Source of the DNA: Chryseobacterium sp. G0201
GTDB lineage: Bacteria > Bacteroidota > Bacteroidia > Flavobacteriales > Weeksellaceae
Direction: 5' to 3'
NCBI RefSeq assembly: GCF_003815655.1
Contig: NZ_CP033917.1
Span: 3,100,001 to 3,164,000 of the forward strand
DNA: 64,000 nt
A model generated the notes under the pieces. The model was given only the letters and a program-made list of their open reading frames with translations. It was not told the DNA's origin and searched no databases. Below, in pieces: positions 7,762-16,964 of the stretch. The first letter of the stretch is position 1. Every line of letters starts with the position of its first letter. The translations under genes were made by a program, and so were the position numbers.

Positions 7762-9138
7762 ATGAAAAACTATAAGATATTCATTGTAGCGTTGTCTGGA
7801 CTATTAATTTCAACACTAAATATTTCCTGCGAAAAGATGATTGAGGTGGAGACTCCATCTAATCTTTTGGACTCAGAGCAGGTCTTTGAATCGGTGCAAA
7901 CCGCTAATGCTGCACTTTCAGGATTGTATGCTGACCTTTGGGATAATTCTCCGCTGGCAGGAGATAAGAGCGGATTGATATTAGGTCTCTATACTGACGA
8001 TCTTAGTTATTACTCGCAATCATCTAATAACGGTCTAATGGAGTACTATCAAAATACCGTTATTGATTCCAATCCTTTGGTGAGTGCTTATTGGACTAAT
8101 GCATATCAGAAAGTGTATATGGCGAATGCCATTATCGAAGGCGTTGAGGCATCAAATACAATCAAAGGTGATGAGCGAAGCAGAATATTGGCAGAAGCTC
8201 TTTTGATCAGATCTGTACTGTTTTTTTATCTTCAACAGATTTATGGTGATATACCTTATCCTGTAACCACCAATTATCAGATCAATCAGACGATTTCAAA
8301 AACATCCTCTGTAGAGGTTTTAGAGAGAATAGAAAGTGACCTTAAAGATGCTATTACGGGATTGAAAGATGCTTACCGTAATACAGAAAGGATTTTCCCG
8401 AATAAGAAGGCGGCTCAGCTTATGCTGGCAAAAACATTGATTACCGAAAAAAAATATGGTGAAGCAGAGCAGATTCTGAAAGAAATTATTCAAAGTCCTC
8501 TCTATGCAATACAAAACGATATCACTAAAGTGTTTGATAAGTCAGGAACTCACATCTTATGGCAGCTCAAACCAAGAAATACAGGAGGTTCCACAAAAGA
8601 AATACAGTCTTACTATTTTACTGCTTCAGCTCCTGTGAATATTGCTTTGTCTCAAGATTTGATCAGCAGTTTTTCTACAGGTGATCTTCGCAGAGAGAAT
8701 TGGATTTCAAGCCTTTCCGTAGGAACAAATACCTGGTATAGAGCAAATAAGTATAAAGTATTGACGAATAACACCACAGAGTATTCGATAGTGTTCAGAA
8801 TAGAGGAAGCGTACCTTTTACTGTCAGAGTCCTTAGCTCAGCAAGGTAAAACGCAGGAAGCAGTATTACATCTTAACAAGATCAGACAGCGCTCTAATCT
8901 TCCGGCTTTGTCAAATTCTATCTCTCAACAGGTCTTAATGGATGAATTGGTTAAAGAGAATAGGAGTGAGTTTTTTACAGAAATGGGGAATCGTTTTTTT
9001 GTACTAAAAAGATTTGGAAAGCTTGATAATTTGATAACCGTAAAACCAAACTGGAAGACTTATTTTCAGAACTGGCCTTTACCTCAGAAAGAACTTTTAC
9101 TGAATCCCAATGTTAATCCTCAAAATCCAGGTTACTAA
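7762..9138 (+). CDS. SusD/RagB-like outer-membrane lipoprotein
   Basis: 458 residues with a lipoprotein signal (LLISTLNISC, lipidated Cys23), followed by the SusD-like helical fold: TPR-like helices in the first half (YQKVYMANAIIEGVEAS, RILAEALLIRSVLFFYLQQI), and the C-terminal EAYLLLSESLAQQG...HLNKIRQRSNL block found in the family. It forms the extracellular lid that binds substrate for the SusC partner encoded just upstream. The last codons almost touch the ATG of the S9 peptidase (1 nt gap), so the three genes form one operon. Confidence 0.92.
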   Translation: MKNYKIFIVALSGLLISTLNISCEKMIEVETPSNLLDSEQVFESVQTANAALSGLYADLWDNSPLAGDKSGLILGLYTDDLSYYSQSSNNGLMEYYQNTVIDSNPLVSAYWTNAYQKVYMANAIIEGVEASNTIKGDERSRILAEALLIRSVLFFYLQQIYGDIPYPVTTNYQINQTISKTSSVEVLERIESDLKDAITGLKDAYRNTERIFPNKKAAQLMLAKTLITEKKYGEAEQILKEIIQSPLYAIQNDITKVFDKSGTHILWQLKPRNTGGSTKEIQSYYFTASAPVNIALSQDLISSFSTGDLRRENWISSLSVGTNTWYRANKYKVLTNNTTEYSIVFRIEEAYLLLSESLAQQGKTQEAVLHLNKIRQRSNLPALSNSISQQVLMDELVKENRSEFFTEMGNRFFVLKRFGKLDNLITVKPNWKTYFQNWPLPQKELLLNPNVNPQNPGY

Positions 9139-9139
9139 T

Positions 9140-11635
9140 ATGGGAAAGATATTTTTAATGGGTGCTTTATTAAGTTTCTCTCAATTTTTCAGTCAGAAGA
9201 CTCAGTTCGGTTCATATGATAGTATCAGCAAAAATTTTAAAAACTATTACACATTGGGTAATCTCAAAGTATCCGACGACGGCAGATATTCTTCTGTAAA
9301 ACAGATTTTCAAGAATAATAGGGACACTATGTTAATCACTGACCGGAAGAAACCAGGAAGTCCAATCTTGAAACTCATTAAGAAAAACCAATATTTTTCT
9401 TTTATCAGCAATAACAGAATATTGGCACTAGGAGGAGGTGAAGCAGAATTGATTACTTTGCCCAACTTAAAATCCGTACGTTTTTCCGAGATCAGTAAAG
9501 TTGCTTTTTTGAGAAAACAAGGTCATTATTTGATGTTAGGTAAAGACGACATCTTAAAAGTTTTCGATGCTAAAGACAAGAGAATTTCTGAAATGAGTCA
9601 TGTGAAAAGTATATTTACAGACGAAAATAAATTTGCTTTTGTCATTCGTGAAAAAGATGGACAAAATGAAGTTTTTCAGTTTTTGGATGGACATGAAAAA
9701 TTACTGTTCTCGACAAGTTCACAAATTAAAAGGATTGATTTGTCTGCTTCACAAAAGCATTTGATGATAACTGAACTTACTGGTGAAAATTCTCAGCTAC
9801 AGATAACCTTTATTAACTCAGAAGATCAAAAGATTTCATCTTTTATGGTGGGCTCTTCATCTGATGTTAATGTGGTAAAAGTTTTTGAATCGCGAGATGG
9901 CAGTTCGTACCTCATCGATGTACAAAGAAAAGTAGTAGAAGAGAAAACAATTCCAGAGGTTTGGTATGCCAATGATGGCAATCTTAAAGCAAAAACTGAG
10001 TTTGCGGTTCGTCATGAATATTTTAATTGGAACACTGGTGAAAAAACATTGCAAATTATTCCATCAGATCGTTTTCCCATGTTTACTGCCACCAATAATA
10101 AAAGGTTTTTGCTGGCATTTGATCCTTATACCAATTACAGGTATGAGACCAGATTTGCAGTCGTTGACCTGTACCTCTACGATTTAGTAGATAAAACATT
10201 TACAAAGATTTTAGCCAATTCGGAAGATTTGATGGTGTCGTCGAAGGGAAATTATTTGTTGAGTTATAATTATAATAGCAAAGAATGGTCTGGGATAGAT
10301 CTTCATGATAGAAAATCTTTTCACATTCCGAAACACATTAAATCAAGACCGATCTTTGATGAAAATGAGAATTATGCGTTTTTTGAAAGCAGAGATGGCT
10401 TGTATCGTTATGATTTGAAGTTGTTCAAAACAGAATTGGTAGGTGGAACTGCTGGATTGGAGTCGTCAATTTCCGGATATTCCAGCATTGAACTGACAAA
10501 TTTTAATAATATTCATTCTTATTATTTAAATAATCACGGAAATTCTTTGCTCCAGCTGAGAGATAATGATAATAATTCATCATGGCAGGTTTATGATAAT
10601 AATACATTTCGAAAACTGCTTCCGTTATCTTCTGAGAAGGTATCTGAAATAAAATGGGATGATCAAAAAAAATATGCTTTTGCAATTGAAGAGAATTACA
10701 ATATACCCACCAAATTGATTTATCGGGAATTATCCACTTCAAAATCACAAAAAAAAGTTTTGAATCCCGGAAATCAAAAGGATATGGAAGCAAAAAATAT
10801 TCGTCAGGAGATCATAGACTATCGCGATAGTTTTGGAAATCCATTAAAGGGAACACTCTACTATCCAACCCATTTTAATGAGTCTGAAAAATATCCGCTG
10901 ATTGTATACATCTATATGCGACAAAGTACGCTTTCCAATGATTATGATTTTCCAAGTACTGGTCCTGCAGGATTTGATTTAAGGACACTGCTGAACAAAG
11001 GGTATTTCGTGTATAAGCCCGACATTGTCTTTAGCAATCGTGGTTCAGGTTTGTCTGCTCTAGATTGTGTACATAGTTCGATTGATGCATTAGCCGACAT
11101 CAAAGGAATTGATCATCAAAGACTGGGCTTAACCGGACATTCAATGGGTGGTTATGAAACCAATTTTATAGCTACGCATTCAAAAAGATTTAAAACCTAT
11201 ATTGCCGGTTCAGCGCATAGTGATGTCGTAAGAGCATACTTTTCATATCATTATGATTGGGGAATCCCTTACACATGGCAGTTTGAAAACGGTCAACATT
11301 TTATGAATGTTGCATTTTCAAAGAATAAGGAAATCTATTTTAAAAATAATCCTATTCACTACGTGGAAAATGTCAGTGCTCCAATCCTCATTTGGACTGG
11401 CAAAAAAGATGAAAATGTCCGATGGGATCACACAATGGAGTTCTATATAGGACTGCTACGAAATAATAAACAGGCTATAGCTCTCTTCTATCCCGAAGGA
11501 ACACATAATTTAGGAAAAGATACTGAAGAAGCCAAAGATCTTAACCGAAGATCTTTTGATTGGTGGGATTATCATCTGAAAGATAAAAAAGATATTCCAT
11601 GGATTGATAAACAAATGAAAAAGGACGCTGATTAA
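9140..11635 (+). CDS. Secreted S9 (prolyl oligopeptidase-family) serine peptidase
   Basis: 831 residues from the ATG at 9140, which lies 1 nt after the SusD-like stop and begins a good signal peptide ending SQFFSQ; an upstream ATG at 9110 overlaps SusD and would spoil the signal. The first two thirds look like a degenerate beta-propeller, the last third an alpha/beta hydrolase with the catalytic triad visible: Ser668 in GHSMGGYE, Asp757 in GKKDENV, His789 in EGTHNL. It should cleave short peptides, often after Pro or Ala. Co-transcription with SusC/SusD suggests processing of imported or surface-bound peptides. The stop codon lies in the loop of the transcription terminator. Confidence 0.88.
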   Translation: MGKIFLMGALLSFSQFFSQKTQFGSYDSISKNFKNYYTLGNLKVSDDGRYSSVKQIFKNNRDTMLITDRKKPGSPILKLIKKNQYFSFISNNRILALGGGEAELITLPNLKSVRFSEISKVAFLRKQGHYLMLGKDDILKVFDAKDKRISEMSHVKSIFTDENKFAFVIREKDGQNEVFQFLDGHEKLLFSTSSQIKRIDLSASQKHLMITELTGENSQLQITFINSEDQKISSFMVGSSSDVNVVKVFESRDGSSYLIDVQRKVVEEKTIPEVWYANDGNLKAKTEFAVRHEYFNWNTGEKTLQIIPSDRFPMFTATNNKRFLLAFDPYTNYRYETRFAVVDLYLYDLVDKTFTKILANSEDLMVSSKGNYLLSYNYNSKEWSGIDLHDRKSFHIPKHIKSRPIFDENENYAFFESRDGLYRYDLKLFKTELVGGTAGLESSISGYSSIELTNFNNIHSYYLNNHGNSLLQLRDNDNNSSWQVYDNNTFRKLLPLSSEKVSEIKWDDQKKYAFAIEENYNIPTKLIYRELSTSKSQKKVLNPGNQKDMEAKNIRQEIIDYRDSFGNPLKGTLYYPTHFNESEKYPLIVYIYMRQSTLSNDYDFPSTGPAGFDLRTLLNKGYFVYKPDIVFSNRGSGLSALDCVHSSIDALADIKGIDHQRLGLTGHSMGGYETNFIATHSKRFKTYIAGSAHSDVVRAYFSYHYDWGIPYTWQFENGQHFMNVAFSKNKEIYFKNNPIHYVENVSAPILIWTGKKDENVRWDHTMEFYIGLLRNNKQAIALFYPEGTHNLGKDTEEAKDLNRRSFDWWDYHLKDKKDIPWIDKQMKKDAD

Positions 11636-11642
11636 GCGTCCT
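11622..11642. terminator. Bidirectional terminator overlapping the S9 stop codon
   Basis: AGGACGC (11622-11628) and GCGTCCT (11636-11642) pair around a 7-nt loop that contains the TAA of the peptidase gene. A-rich DNA on the left and T-rich DNA on the right let it end both convergent operons. Confidence 0.8.
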
Positions 11643-11648
11643 CATTTT

Positions 11649-11909
11649 TTATGGTGCAACCCTGTAAAGCGGATTGCCACATACTGTTTCACCCATTTCT
11701 CTCAGAACAGATCCGTCTTCGGTCCATTCACAAAATTGAATGCTAACAATGTCACTACAAGGTTGATCCGCCTTTAGACAAATGCCTTGTTCTGCATCGA
11801 AGTGATATCCGTCAACGATAGCACTTTTACTGTTGTCTGCTTTGCTTGAAGCAAACGCTGCTCCTGTACCAATTAGTACAACGAAAGCAGAGAAAAATAA
11901 ATTTTTCAT
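11649..11909 (-). CDS. DUF6520 family small secreted protein
   Basis: 86 residues: cleavable signal peptide (MKNLFFSAFVVLIGTGAAFA), then a mature part of about 65 residues with four Cys (GICLKADQPC, QFCEW, ETVCGNPLY). This matches the DUF6520 layout of small exported Bacteroidota proteins, whose function is not known. It is the last gene of a minus-strand operon (lipoprotein, Cys-rich peptide, MauE-like protein, this gene), lying 24 nt after the MauE-like stop. The four Cys and the MauE-like neighbour make a disulfide-related role plausible, as inference. Confidence 0.75.
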   Translation of the reverse strand: MKNLFFSAFVVLIGTGAAFASSKADNSKSAIVDGYHFDAEQGICLKADQPCSDIVSIQFCEWTEDGSVLREMGETVCGNPLYRVAP

Positions 11910-11933
11910 AATTAAAAAATTAGAAATTGGTGC

Positions 11934-13448
11934 CTACTCTTTGTTCAGGTTTTCGGCTTCCCCTGTTTTAAGATTTTGAACGAGAGGTTTTCTGTAATTA
12001 TACCGTACAAGCTTTTTTCCAACAATACTGTAGAAATATTCTTTTCCTGCCAGATAATCACTCACTTTATTATTACCGTTATTATAGATATAGAAACTAC
12101 CCAAATATTCATTTTTGTCATTTCTGTAGATGTCAATCACTCCCGCTTTTTTCCATTGATCAGAAGATTCATTTTTCCCCATTAATGAAGATTGAATGAA
12201 AGATAATTTCCCCTGTGAAGATATTCTTTGATTTACCTGAAGGGGTGGAGCGACCATTTTATGCCTTCCGTCGGATAGTTTTTTAGTTTCTATTTTTGCT
12301 GTTTTAGTAGTATCAATTGTATTTAGCTTTTGAAGAATATTTAAATTTTCATCCGATACTGTAAACTGATTTCTGTAATTATACAGATATAAAATTCTGA
12401 AAGGATTGTTGCTATAATTTAATTGTCCGTCACTATCAAAGACGCCGTCTTTTTGCTTCTGTATAAATCCCTGATGTAATTTTACTTTAGGAAAACTGTT
12501 TAGTGAAAGTGATGCTAAACTCAAATCTCTGGTTGTACGATCGAATGTTCTTATAATAAAATTAGTAGAATCTTTGACAATAATCTGCGAGAAAAACGCA
12601 TCTTGATAGCTAATTTGCCTAGCATTTGGATTTCCAAGTTTTCCTCTGAAAATAATAGGCACTGTACCATCTGTAAAATAATAGTATGGCGAGTGAACTA
12701 TTATTTTAATGCTTTTAAAAGGATAATTTAAGTTCTCTGGAATTATTTTTAATTTTGATGTAGTCTGTAAATTTTTAGAAACTGCAGTCAAAATCTGCGG
12801 ATATTGATTACTGCCTAAATAAAGATGATTGGAGTCTTCACCGGCAAAATAATAATGGTCACTATCAAGATTTAAGCTTTTATCTTCAACAACCGGATAT
12901 AGCAGAAATCTCCGTGTAAAATTGTTGTCTTTTTTGATAATGTGTTCTGAACTGAAAAATAGAAATACAATCGTAACGCAGCTCAAAAGGTTTGAAAATC
13001 CTAATAGAATTGCTGTTCTCCTCTTTGGACGATTGTTCTCTTCCTCATCAATCCATACAGAAATGCCACCAAGTACAACACAAAGAATATTGAAAATCAG
13101 ATGTTCTGTCCATCCCATTTTTTCAAGAATGCCACCACATGAACAGGGAACAAAATCACTGTAATTTAGGATGAGAAAAATATAGATGGTAAATGCCGAC
13201 ATGAGCGCAGTTGAAGAATACAATCCGATTAAATTTGTTTTTGGAATTGCCAGTAATACAACGATTAGCAATTCTAATATAATTACAGCATAAGAAACAA
13301 ATCCTGCATATGCACTTAAAAGAGGAGATTGACCAATTTGAACCTGAAAATTCTCAAAATCCATTGCTTTGCTTATAGCAGCATAGCAAAAGAGCAGAAT
13401 AAAAAAGTAGTTTACAATTTTCGGAATGTATGGGATTAGTTTTTTCAT
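11934..13448 (-). CDS. MauE/DoxX-like membrane protein with large C-terminal domain
   Basis: 504 residues. The first 170 contain four or five membrane helices with the CSCGG motif (Cys102, Cys104) in the loop after the third helix, typical of MauE/DoxX-like proteins that pass electrons or disulfides across the inner membrane. After a further helix (about 145-167) comes a beta-rich extracytoplasmic domain of about 320 residues (repeated SN.YPQIL, FRILYLYNYRNQF-like strands) that could be a propeller. The fusion is longer than a plain MauE. It sits among three small exported, Cys-containing proteins, so an export or redox role for them is plausible. Confidence 0.75.
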   Translation of the reverse strand: MKKLIPYIPKIVNYFFILLFCYAAISKAMDFENFQVQIGQSPLLSAYAGFVSYAVIILELLIVVLLAIPKTNLIGLYSSTALMSAFTIYIFLILNYSDFVPCSCGGILEKMGWTEHLIFNILCVVLGGISVWIDEEENNRPKRRTAILLGFSNLLSCVTIVFLFFSSEHIIKKDNNFTRRFLLYPVVEDKSLNLDSDHYYFAGEDSNHLYLGSNQYPQILTAVSKNLQTTSKLKIIPENLNYPFKSIKIIVHSPYYYFTDGTVPIIFRGKLGNPNARQISYQDAFFSQIIVKDSTNFIIRTFDRTTRDLSLASLSLNSFPKVKLHQGFIQKQKDGVFDSDGQLNYSNNPFRILYLYNYRNQFTVSDENLNILQKLNTIDTTKTAKIETKKLSDGRHKMVAPPLQVNQRISSQGKLSFIQSSLMGKNESSDQWKKAGVIDIYRNDKNEYLGSFYIYNNGNNKVSDYLAGKEYFYSIVGKKLVRYNYRKPLVQNLKTGEAENLNKE

Positions 13449-13480
13449 GGCTTTGTTCTTTGGTTTTGATGATTAGTTTT

Positions 13481-13669
13481 CTAACATTCAAGAATGAGAA
13501 CCCATTCTATTTTTTTTCCGCAATAGTCCGGCATTTTACAGCCTTTCATTGCTGGATATGTGGTTTTAAAATTCCCCATACTCTGCCATATTCCACCTAT
13601 TGGACATGGTTGATCGGTCGTGCAAAATATGGAGGTATGAGGAATCATTGTTTTATTTTTGATAGTCAA
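13481..13669 (-). CDS. Small cysteine-rich peptide
   Basis: 62 residues (or 55 from the second Met) with six Cys: FCTTDQPCPIGGIW, KGCKMPDYCGKK, LILEC. No signal peptide is evident. The pattern C-x5-C-P-x-G-x-W followed by G-x-x-MP-x-Y looks conserved in style, but I cannot name the family. It lies in the same orientation 26 nt downstream of a lipoprotein gene and 32 nt upstream of the MauE-like gene, which supports it as a real operon member. Confidence 0.5.
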   Translation of the reverse strand: MTIKNKTMIPHTSIFCTTDQPCPIGGIWQSMGNFKTTYPAMKGCKMPDYCGKKIEWVLILEC

Positions 13670-13695
13670 TATTTGAGATTCGCAATTCTCAACTG

Positions 13696-13929
13696 TTATG
13701 GCTTTATTTTCCAGTCATGGGTATCTTTTATGGGTACATCTGGATCAGGATATAATTCAGTATTGGTTGAAGAGGTAGAATCGGATTCTCTGGATTGCAT
13801 TTTAAGAGTTACCTGATGAGCTAGATTTATGTCTTCCTGAAAATCTTCCTGAACGTCTAAGCTTCGTGTACAGCTTGTTGCCATTAGGGCAAAAAGCATT
13901 ATTATTGTTATTGGGATAAATTTTGTCAT
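13696..13929 (-). CDS. Small lipoprotein, first gene of the MauE-like operon
   Basis: 77 residues: signal MTKFIPITIIMLFALMATSC with lipidation at Cys20, then an acidic mature chain with Ser/Asp-rich and Pro-rich parts (DSTSSTNTELYPDPDVPIKD) ending in a Trp-Lys tail. No enzymatic motif. Size and position beside other small exported proteins suggest an envelope accessory role. Its upstream region carries a pair of long direct repeats. Confidence 0.6.
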   Translation of the reverse strand: MTKFIPITIIMLFALMATSCTRSLDVQEDFQEDINLAHQVTLKMQSRESDSTSSTNTELYPDPDVPIKDTHDWKIKP

Positions 13930-14029
13930 TTTTTCTAATATTTTGTTGGTTTATCCCGGCCGGATTTGAAAGAATTCTTAAGCCAAATGTAGAAGGTTGA
14001 AACCCACGAAAAAAGCCTATTGTGGCTGT

Positions 14030-14067
14030 ATTTTAAAATTAAGACGTCACAATTTTAAAATTAGGAC
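14030..14067. repeat. Pair of 16-bp direct repeats, likely regulator binding sites
   Basis: ATTTTAAAATTAAGAC at 14030-14045 and ATTTTAAAATTAGGAC at 14052-14067 differ at one base and are spaced 22 bp start to start, two helical turns, so bound proteins would face the same side. They lie between the minus-strand lipoprotein operon and the + strand AraC-type regulator gene. AraC-family proteins commonly bind such repeats. Confidence 0.5.
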
Positions 14068-14172
14068 AGACATGAAATGGAGCTAAGAAGGGTCTGAGTG
14101 AAGTTTATCTGGCTTTTGTGAATAATAAGTCGATAGAAGTTTGAAATCCCCTTTATTTTAGAGCATTTTGCT

Positions 14173-14180
14173 TAATTTTG
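14173..14180 (+). promoter_or_regulatory. -7 box of the AraC-type regulator gene
   Basis: TAATTTTG fits TAnnTTTG. The predicted start near 14187 lies after the TTG at 14168, so translation must begin at the ATG at 14207. No good -33 box is visible at normal spacing, so the promoter may need an activator. Confidence 0.5.
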
Positions 14181-14206
14181 ATACCATCCAGATCAAAATA
14201 TTACGA

Positions 14207-15910
14207 ATGACAAAATCCAAAACACTATCGTTGCTGTTTTTGATGTATCACATCATCTGTATTTCGCAGGTTAAAAGTTCTTTATCATATCAGGAGATCC
14301 GTAAATACTATGAAACAAAAGAGCTTAATGATGAAACTGCGTTACCTGCTGTCAATACTTTTATTAAAAAGGCTAAAGCCAATAATGATGATAGAGCTCT
14401 GGCTTTAGGATATCGTGATGCCGTCGCGTACTCGTCAGTTGTTGATGTTAAACTGAAATTTGCTGACAGTACGATTCATGCTGCCCTAAGAACAAAAAAT
14501 AATGATTTAATTAGTGATGCTTATTTAGGTAAAGGAATTATATACTCCTTTAACTTAAAAAAATACCAACCTGCTTTAGATGAGTTTTTGAAAGCCTACA
14601 ATTATTCTCGTAATAGCAAAGATGAATATCTAAAACATAAAGTAAATTATCATTTGGGAAATGTAAAAAGCTATCTTGGCTACTATGAAGACGCAATTGG
14701 ACATTTCAATAATTCTATTAATTATTTTGAATCAGGTTCGAAGAGGTCTGCAAACCCAAATACCAGTTACAATTTTAAAAAGGGATATTTTAATATTCTT
14801 CATCAAATGACGATTTGTTATAGGAATCTGAATGATTCTAAGACATCAGATAGTCTTATCGAATTGGGAATTAATTTGACAAGACAGCAACGTGATTTTC
14901 AATTGGAATATTCTTACTTTCTTAAATGCAAAGGCATATTATATTTTCATAAAAACAAACCGAATGATGCCATCTATTATTTGAATAAAGCATTACCCCC
15001 AATACTCAAGAAGAATGATTTTACCTGGGCAAGTGTTATCTATTTTTACTTAGGAAATGTTTTTATTAAAAATGGTGATGAGGAAAAAGGTATCGCTTAT
15101 TTTACCAAAATCGATTCTATTTTTAATAAACATCAGTTTATTTTTCCGGAAGTAAGAAGGAATTATGAGTTTTTAATTGAGCATTACAAAAAAGAGAATA
15201 ACGCTGCGAAAGAACTGTACTACACAAAACAGCTTTTAAGAGCTGACAATATTATTGTTAAGGATTTTAAATATTTGTCCAAGAAAATATTTCGTGAATA
15301 TGACAGGAGAAAGATGGATGATGAAAAAGAAAGATTGGAAAGTTCAAAGTTTCTTACTGTAATTATAGCATTTATTGTGGTAAGTTTTACAATAGCTATT
15401 CTTATATATCGTCGTCACCGTGAAAAAGTGTTGAGAAAAAAGTATATAGAATTACAGGAGCGGTTAACTATTTATAGAAATAAAATTGAATCAGCCAAAG
15501 AGTCTCGTGAAGATCATACGCAATCAAAAAAACAGATTGTCAGTGACGAGAAGGCTGATGAATTAGCGAAAAAATTGGCTGCATTTGAAGAAAAAAATCA
15601 ATTTCTCCAAAAAAATCTTACTTGTAAAAAACTTGCCGAGCAATTTAAAACCAATACTCATTATCTATCCACCTATATTAACGAAGTAAAAGGGACAAAT
15701 TTTAATAAGTATTTGTCTGAATTAAGAATCAGATATATCACAAGTCTTCTGAACTCTGATCGCAAGTATCTCAATTATAAAATTGAAGGTTTGGCAGCAG
15801 AATGTGGAATTGCTTCCCGTCAGAACTTTTCAGATTTATTTTTCGAAATTAACGGGATAAGACCTGCAGATTTTATTAAAATGAGGCTTAAGGAACTTAA
15901 TAATAAGTGA
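14207..15910 (+). CDS. Membrane-anchored TPR regulator with AraC-type DNA-binding domain
   Basis: 567 residues. A signal-like helix (residues 1-22) leads a periplasmic TPR solenoid (e.g. KYQPALDEFLKAYNYSRNS, YYEDAIGHFNNSINYF); one membrane helix (about 382-402, TVIIAFIVVSFTIAILI) is followed by a basic stop-transfer and coiled region, then a C-terminal AraC HTH (CKKLAEQFKTNTHYLSTYIN and IEGLAAECGIASRQNFSDLF). It would sense an envelope signal and act on DNA from the inner membrane, a design common in Flavobacteriia. The start at 14207 is chosen because it follows the promoter and opens the signal helix. Likely targets are the neighbouring SusCD-S9 and MauE operons. Confidence 0.85.
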   Translation: MTKSKTLSLLFLMYHIICISQVKSSLSYQEIRKYYETKELNDETALPAVNTFIKKAKANNDDRALALGYRDAVAYSSVVDVKLKFADSTIHAALRTKNNDLISDAYLGKGIIYSFNLKKYQPALDEFLKAYNYSRNSKDEYLKHKVNYHLGNVKSYLGYYEDAIGHFNNSINYFESGSKRSANPNTSYNFKKGYFNILHQMTICYRNLNDSKTSDSLIELGINLTRQQRDFQLEYSYFLKCKGILYFHKNKPNDAIYYLNKALPPILKKNDFTWASVIYFYLGNVFIKNGDEEKGIAYFTKIDSIFNKHQFIFPEVRRNYEFLIEHYKKENNAAKELYYTKQLLRADNIIVKDFKYLSKKIFREYDRRKMDDEKERLESSKFLTVIIAFIVVSFTIAILIYRRHREKVLRKKYIELQERLTIYRNKIESAKESREDHTQSKKQIVSDEKADELAKKLAAFEEKNQFLQKNLTCKKLAEQFKTNTHYLSTYINEVKGTNFNKYLSELRIRYITSLLNSDRKYLNYKIEGLAAECGIASRQNFSDLFFEINGIRPADFIKMRLKELNNK

Positions 15911-15956
15911 TTTTTTCTGTAATTGATTGAAAGTTTGTAAATTTCTTAAAAAGGAC

Positions 15957-16808
15957 ATGGTAAACAAACTTTTTACAACGATTACAAAGATGCACGATCA
16001 TCTTGAGCGAGATTTAAAATTAATCGCTGATGCACATGATGATCCTATTAAAATTGCTGAAGAATCACTTTCCACTATTGATCTCTCCATCAGAGAATTG
16101 AAGAAATTGATTAATCTCACTACTTTTGAAGGAATAGGTGAAGAAATACATTTCTTTAAAAATGTGAAGCCACTATTTATCTCAAAGTACATTTACTTTA
16201 TGAAAGTACTAAGCATTGTTTCTTCAGTTCCTCATTCGAGCGCAAAAACTCTTAAAAAGTATTATGAGAATGAGTGGGAAAAACTTAAAAAATACCATAG
16301 TGAAAATGCTGATTTTTACAATTACTACCGTAGAAATGCAACCTACATGGATCACAAATATTTCGTACGAAATTCATTTGACCTCAAAATGAAACTTTCC
16401 TTCAATCTGTATAATTTTGATGAAAACTTTACCACCTCTCACTGCCATCAGGTGGCTCATGTGTTAGCCAATGATTTGCTGGAAGTTTTTTTAAGAAAAG
16501 AATCTGAGAAAGAGTTTAATGTTATGATTAAAAAAGAAGAGCACTTAACTGTTCTCAAATGGTCTGCCTCCAAGGTGGCACTGATTGAGCTTGCCTATGC
16601 TTTGCATCAGAGCAATTGTTTCAATGGAGGAAACATTGAGTTCAGTGAAATTATGCGCTCTTTTGAAAAAACGTTAGATATCGATCTAGGGAATTACTAT
16701 AAGACCGTTACTGAGATTAAAGACAGGAAAAATGGAAGAACAAAGTTTTTACATAGGCTGTCCGATAATCTCGATCAGCATTTTAAAAATGTTGATGATG
16801 AAATTTAA
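15957..16808 (+). CDS. rteC: RteC-family regulatory protein
   Basis: 283 residues from the ATG at 15957, which has a GGA just upstream; a TTG at 15927 also opens the frame. The C-terminal half carries the RteC signature: LKWSASKVALIELAYALHQ, then FNGGNIEFSEI, FEKTLDIDLGNYYKT, EIKDRKNGRTKFLHRL. In CTnDOT-type elements RteC activates excision genes. Here it follows the AraC-type regulator and precedes two excisionase-like HTH genes and topB, the usual conjugative-element order. Sequence is complete, so regulation of an element may persist. Confidence 0.85.
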   Translation: MVNKLFTTITKMHDHLERDLKLIADAHDDPIKIAEESLSTIDLSIRELKKLINLTTFEGIGEEIHFFKNVKPLFISKYIYFMKVLSIVSSVPHSSAKTLKKYYENEWEKLKKYHSENADFYNYYRRNATYMDHKYFVRNSFDLKMKLSFNLYNFDENFTTSHCHQVAHVLANDLLEVFLRKESEKEFNVMIKKEEHLTVLKWSASKVALIELAYALHQSNCFNGGNIEFSEIMRSFEKTLDIDLGNYYKTVTEIKDRKNGRTKFLHRLSDNLDQHFKNVDDEI

Positions 16809-16887
16809 TGAGCTAAATAACTTTGTTTTTAAATTTTATAATGTAGTGCGTTTTGTATCTGTTTGATTTATAGTGTTTTTAAAGCTT

Positions 16888-16919
16888 TCTCTCGGTAGTA
16901 CCGTTGTCCTACCGAGAGA
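16888..16919 (+). terminator. Terminator after rteC
   Basis: TCTCTCGGTAG (16888-16898) and CTACCGAGAGA (16909-16919) form a perfect 11-bp stem with a 10-nt loop, followed by TTTTCTG. Confidence 0.75.
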
Positions 16920-16964
16920 TTTTCTGTGCATTTTTGAAACTTTGTCCCAACAAAATACAACAAA

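Noticed and set aside
13430..13816. 128-codon + strand frame
   Set aside because: Shadow of the minus-strand MauE, Cys-rich peptide and lipoprotein genes, which have coherent signals.
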